Shown here piece by piece: positions 61,340 to 64,000 of a stretch of DNA of 64,000 nucleotides. The translations under genes were made by a program, and so were the position numbers. Under the pieces are notes generated by a model. It ran no database searches. It worked only from the letters and a program-made list of their open reading frames with translations, and was not told the DNA's origin. The DNA lies in contig JBDTVG010000216.1 of assembly GCA_040007395.1 (NCBI GenBank), positions 1-64,000 on the forward strand. Direction: 5' to 3'. The stretch is from DATGFK01 sp040007395. GTDB taxonomy: Bacteria; Chloroflexota; Anaerolineae; Aggregatilineales; UBA2796. The stretch's first letter is position 1, and every line of letters starts with the position of its first letter.

Positions 61340-62134
61340 GTGGCTGACAACGCCAGCGAAAAGCGCCCTACCTACAGTTTCCCGCTGTACGGTTTCCTGC
61401 ATCTGTCCTCGTCGATCTTCTTTGATCGGCCTAAACGCTCGTTTTATGTCGATGCCAACTATCTGCTCAACTCGCATACACCGCGCCCACTCCTCACCGG
61501 GATAGAAAATCTACCGCGTGACGGCGCATTCCTGATCGTGGCAAACCACCATCATCGCGCTGGGTTGTGGATCGGCTGGATTGGCGCGATGCTGGTTGAG
61601 GCAATCTACGCGAGTCGTCCAGTGCAGTTCCCGCTGCGAATTGTTGTCACAGACGCGCAGCGCTTCAAGTTTCGGGGCACAGCACGAGTCTTTCCAATCT
61701 CCAGTTGGTTCCTGAAACGAGTGGCGATGCTGTGGGGTATGATCCCTATCCCTGGCGAATCGGATGCTGACAACACAACAGGCCGCGCCGCCGCCTTGAA
61801 GCATGTACTGTCGCTGCTGCGTAATGGCGAACCTGTGTTGTTCTTCCCCGAAGGAGATCGCGGTACAGCCTATGGGTTAGTTGAGGCACTGCCGGGGACA
61901 GGATCATTTATCGCGCTGGCAGCACGCCGTGCCCCAATTATCCCTGTAGCATTCTGGGAAGACGGCGATCAGTTACGTGGACACATCGCGCCGCCGATTA
62001 CGCTCACCAGCAGCGACGATGCTGCCGTCCGCCAAGAAGTAATGGTCAGGATTGGGCGTATGCTGCCGCCTTCGATGTGGGGAGCGTATGCCGAGGCAAT
62101 TGCCGCCGCAAAAAATACCAACATCGTATCATGA
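61340..62134 (+). CDS. PlsC-like acyltransferase (CruD-like candidate)
   Basis: A 264-aa glycerolipid-acyltransferase-fold protein. LLTGIENLPRDGAFLIVANHHHRAGLWIGW is block I, but no Asp follows the His at the usual HX4D spacing. VLFFPEGDRGTAYGLVEALPGTGSFIALAARRAPIIPVAFW is blocks III/IV. In this operon it may attach a fatty acid to the sugar of a carotenoid glycoside, as CruD does; ordinary phospholipid synthesis is an alternative. The GTG at 61340 is chosen from operon spacing. Confidence 0.7.
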   Translation: MADNASEKRPTYSFPLYGFLHLSSSIFFDRPKRSFYVDANYLLNSHTPRPLLTGIENLPRDGAFLIVANHHHRAGLWIGWIGAMLVEAIYASRPVQFPLRIVVTDAQRFKFRGTARVFPISSWFLKRVAMLWGMIPIPGESDADNTTGRAAALKHVLSLLRNGEPVLFFPEGDRGTAYGLVEALPGTGSFIALAARRAPIIPVAFWEDGDQLRGHIAPPITLTSSDDAAVRQEVMVRIGRMLPPSMWGAYAEAIAAAKNTNIVS

Positions 62135-62199
62135 CTTTCACTTTAGGGCGCAAAAAAGGCTGGGATGTGTGGATGACGCAACTCGGTCCGCAAATAGTC

Positions 62200-62414
62200 A
62201 GATCACAAGTCGTGTTGAGCGGCATACTGTCAAGAACAATGCCGTCACCGAGAAGCGCACAGGCAAAATTAAAGGCTTAAGTCCCACCGTGGAAGGCAAA
62301 CGTCACGACAAGAAGCTGGCCGATGACCAGCACTGGGATTTTCCACCCGGTAGCAGGCTCTGGCAGGATACTGGCTTTCAAGGTTACCAGCCTACAGACT
62401 CGACCATCCGATGA
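62200..62414 (+). pseudogene. IS5-family transposase remnant
   Basis: In one frame: ERHTVKNNAVTEKRTGKIKGLSPTVEGKRHDKKLADDQHWDFPPGSRLWQDTGFQGYQP, a piece of an IS5/DDE_Tnp_4 transposase core. The 5' and 3' parts are missing. The rest of 62135-62585 contains only a likely SDR promoter region. Confidence 0.65.
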
Positions 62415-62585
62415 CGGCATAAATTTGCAGGTTATAGGGGGGATTTTGCCCATATCTACTCCCTTTCCTATTCCCGATAGAGTCTATTTCACATAAAATA
62501 GAAACTGCTTTTATTGGATCGTATCCTTTTTCGTTTCCCTCTCGTTGTATAGATGAGATGAATATCTATACAAAAGAGGCAAACG

Positions 62586-63341
62586 ATGAACAGCCAATTG
62601 AAGAATAAAACGGCGTTGGTAACGGGTGGCAGCCAAGGGATTGGACGCGGGATTGTAGACGCATTGGCTGCCGAGGGTGTCAATGTGTGGGCCATCGCAC
62701 GTAATCCCGAAAATCTCGACTTGCTGAAACAAGACGTGGAAAGCGTGCAAACAATTGCTGGCGATGTGACCGATCCGCAGATCGCGTCTAAGGCCATGCG
62801 CGAAATCTGCCCCGATATATTAGTGCTCAATGCGGGCGCGACCCCTACAATGGCTCCAATCCAAGATCTGACATGGGAACAGTTCAATCAGGTCTGGGAA
62901 ACCGACGTAAAGTCCACCTTCTATTTTGGTCGGGAAGCATTACTGACACCACTCGCGCCGGGAAGTGTAGTAGTGATCGTGTCCAGTGGAGCCGCCATCG
63001 GCGGTTCGGTACGCTCCGGCAGCTATGCAGGCGCGAAGCGCACCCAGTGGTTTTTAGCGCAATATTTGCAGCAAGAGGCGAACAACCTAAAACTCGATCT
63101 TCGCTTCGTGACGCTGGTTCCTCGGCAAATCGTCGGTATGACCAAATTGGGTAATACTGCTGCAACGAATTATGCTGCCATGCAAGGCATTACCAAAGAA
63201 CAGTATCTAGAGCGAATGGGATCACCCCGGCTCACTCCAGAAATTGTCGGGCAAAATGTTGTCGCGATGCTGACGGAAGATGCCTATCGCACAGGCACCG
63301 CATTCGGTGTCACGGGTCAAGGGTTGGCATCTCTCGACTAA
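62586..63341 (+). CDS. Short-chain dehydrogenase/reductase
   Basis: A 251-aa Rossmann enzyme. TALVTGGSQGIGRGIVDALAAEGVNVWAIARNPENL is the TGxxxGxG cofactor motif and LVLNAGATP the NAG motif. GSVVVIVSSGAAIGGSVRSGSYAGAKRTQWFLAQYL shows the catalytic Ser...Tyr-xx(x)-Lys, with Tyr followed by AGAK (YxxxK). The substrate is unknown. A GAGGCAAACG site precedes the ATG. Confidence 0.88.
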   Translation: MNSQLKNKTALVTGGSQGIGRGIVDALAAEGVNVWAIARNPENLDLLKQDVESVQTIAGDVTDPQIASKAMREICPDILVLNAGATPTMAPIQDLTWEQFNQVWETDVKSTFYFGREALLTPLAPGSVVVIVSSGAAIGGSVRSGSYAGAKRTQWFLAQYLQQEANNLKLDLRFVTLVPRQIVGMTKLGNTAATNYAAMQGITKEQYLERMGSPRLTPEIVGQNVVAMLTEDAYRTGTAFGVTGQGLASLD

Positions 63342-63375
63342 ATTTCGGCGGTTCAAATAGAAAGCGGAATCCCAT

Positions 63376-64000
63376 ATGACAAGACCAATGCTCCCTCCCA
63401 CCCTCACCCCTGTCGAGTTTGAGGCATTGATTTTAGACATTCGACCACAACTTCACCGTTATGCGACCCGCATGACTGGCTCCGTTATCGATGGTGAGGA
63501 TGTGGTGCAAGAAGCATTGGTCAAGGCCTATGCGTCGCTACCAGCGCTGGCCCATAACACGAACCTGCGCGGATGGCTGTTCAGGATCACGCACAACAAA
63601 GCGATTGATCACCTCCGCCGTTACAACGATGAGCCAATGGAACTACTCGATGAATATCTCATGCCCGAAGAAACCGATCTGCCGCTTGAAGAAAAAGAAC
63701 TCGCCACCCTTGCCCTATCGATGTTTCTAAAGCTCGCACCGCGCCAACGAAGCTGCGTAATCTTCAAAGATGTGATGGGCTATTCCCTCGCTGAAATCTC
63801 TGAACTACTGGACGCGACGGTTCCCGAAATCAAAGCGACCTTGCATCGCGGGCGCAGTCGGTTGCGCGAGTTAGCAGCAAACGTTGAAATCACTGCACCT
63901 CGGCTAGATAAGCACGAGCAAGAACTGTTGGCTCGCTACGTGGATCGCTTTAATGCCCGTGATTTTGATGGCCTGCGTGCCATGTTGACTAACGAAGTAC
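63376..64000 (+). CDS. ECF RNA polymerase sigma factor (partial, runs off the window)
   Basis: The visible 208 residues begin MTRPMLPPTLTPVEFEALI. Sigma region 2 is RPQLHRYATRMTGSVIDGEDVVQEALVKAYASLPALAHNTNLRGWLFRITHNKAIDHLRR, and region 4 is LPLEEKELATLALSMFLKLAPRQRSCVIFKDVMGYSLAEISELLDATVPEIKATLHRGRSRLREL. It then enters ARYVDRFNARDFDGLRAML, a SnoaL-like C-terminal extension seen in ECF41-type sigma factors. The gene continues past base 64000. It may work with the adjacent SDR gene, as ECF41 sigmas often neighbour their redox targets. Confidence 0.88.
   Translation, partial: MTRPMLPPTLTPVEFEALILDIRPQLHRYATRMTGSVIDGEDVVQEALVKAYASLPALAHNTNLRGWLFRITHNKAIDHLRRYNDEPMELLDEYLMPEETDLPLEEKELATLALSMFLKLAPRQRSCVIFKDVMGYSLAEISELLDATVPEIKATLHRGRSRLRELAANVEITAPRLDKHEQELLARYVDRFNARDFDGLRAMLTNEV

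Overview
The window looks like a Chloroflexota chromosome (Anaerolineae or Chloroflexia-like). Supporting clues are a carotenoid cluster with a plant/cyanobacterial-type phytoene desaturase and a split CrtYc/CrtYd lycopene cyclase, Gram-positive-type LexA boxes, and an imuA-imuB-DUF6504-dnaE2 cassette. This is inferred from gene content only. A large accessory region (about 1-46,080) ends exactly at a tRNA-Glu gene. Ordinary chromosomal genes follow (about 47,800-64,000).

Accessory region, left part. At 0.3-3.9 kb lies a compact defence locus: a QueC-like enzyme, a TGT-like protein and a CD-NTase, with a convergent gene for a two-domain nucleotide-sensing or hydrolysing effector. This matches type IV CBASS. 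It is bracketed by transposase relics and an IS6-family element. The IS6 element abuts an SOS mutagenesis cassette (imuA, imuB, DUF6504) whose third polymerase gene, dnaE2, is cut down to its PHP domain. A nested LexA palindrome lies upstream. After about 1 kb of strongly structured non-coding DNA comes a PRTRC-type operon (E, C, a small gene, a 273-aa protein, B, ThiF).

The PRTRC operon has been hit repeatedly by Tn7-like elements. Three related miniature elements, forming two TSD-flanked units, lie at the start of the small gene after PRTRC-C. The last one supplies a replacement RBS and ATG. A complete 6.7-kb Tn7-like transposon (TnsA, TnsB, TnsC, TniQ) splits the PRTRC thiF gene and carries its own intact thiF homologue next to its left end. 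This target-restoring arrangement is the most striking feature of the window.

Accessory region, right part. From 23 to 46 kb is the backbone of an integrative and mobilisable element. It has a methylase-helicase giant, a RepB-type primase with a zinc motif, a palindrome-dense oriT candidate, an RHH protein, a relaxase, a VirD4/TraG coupling protein, an HU-like protein, a response regulator, a primase-SF3 helicase, a Toprim protein and a large serine integrase. The last integrase codons run into the tRNA-Glu gene, so that gene is the presumed attachment site. No type IV secretion channel genes are visible, so transfer would need another element's channel or genes outside the window.

The chromosomal part contains ISAs1, IS701 and IS5 relics, a GH38-like protein, an EamA transporter, superoxide dismutase, MOSC and LysE proteins, and two exopolysaccharide glycosyltransferases. 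It then has a carotenoid operon (desaturase, phytoene synthase, DUF2085, GT2, crtYc, crtYd, acyltransferase) behind a promoter with three TTGTACAA-like boxes, an SDR, and an ECF sigma factor cut by the window edge.
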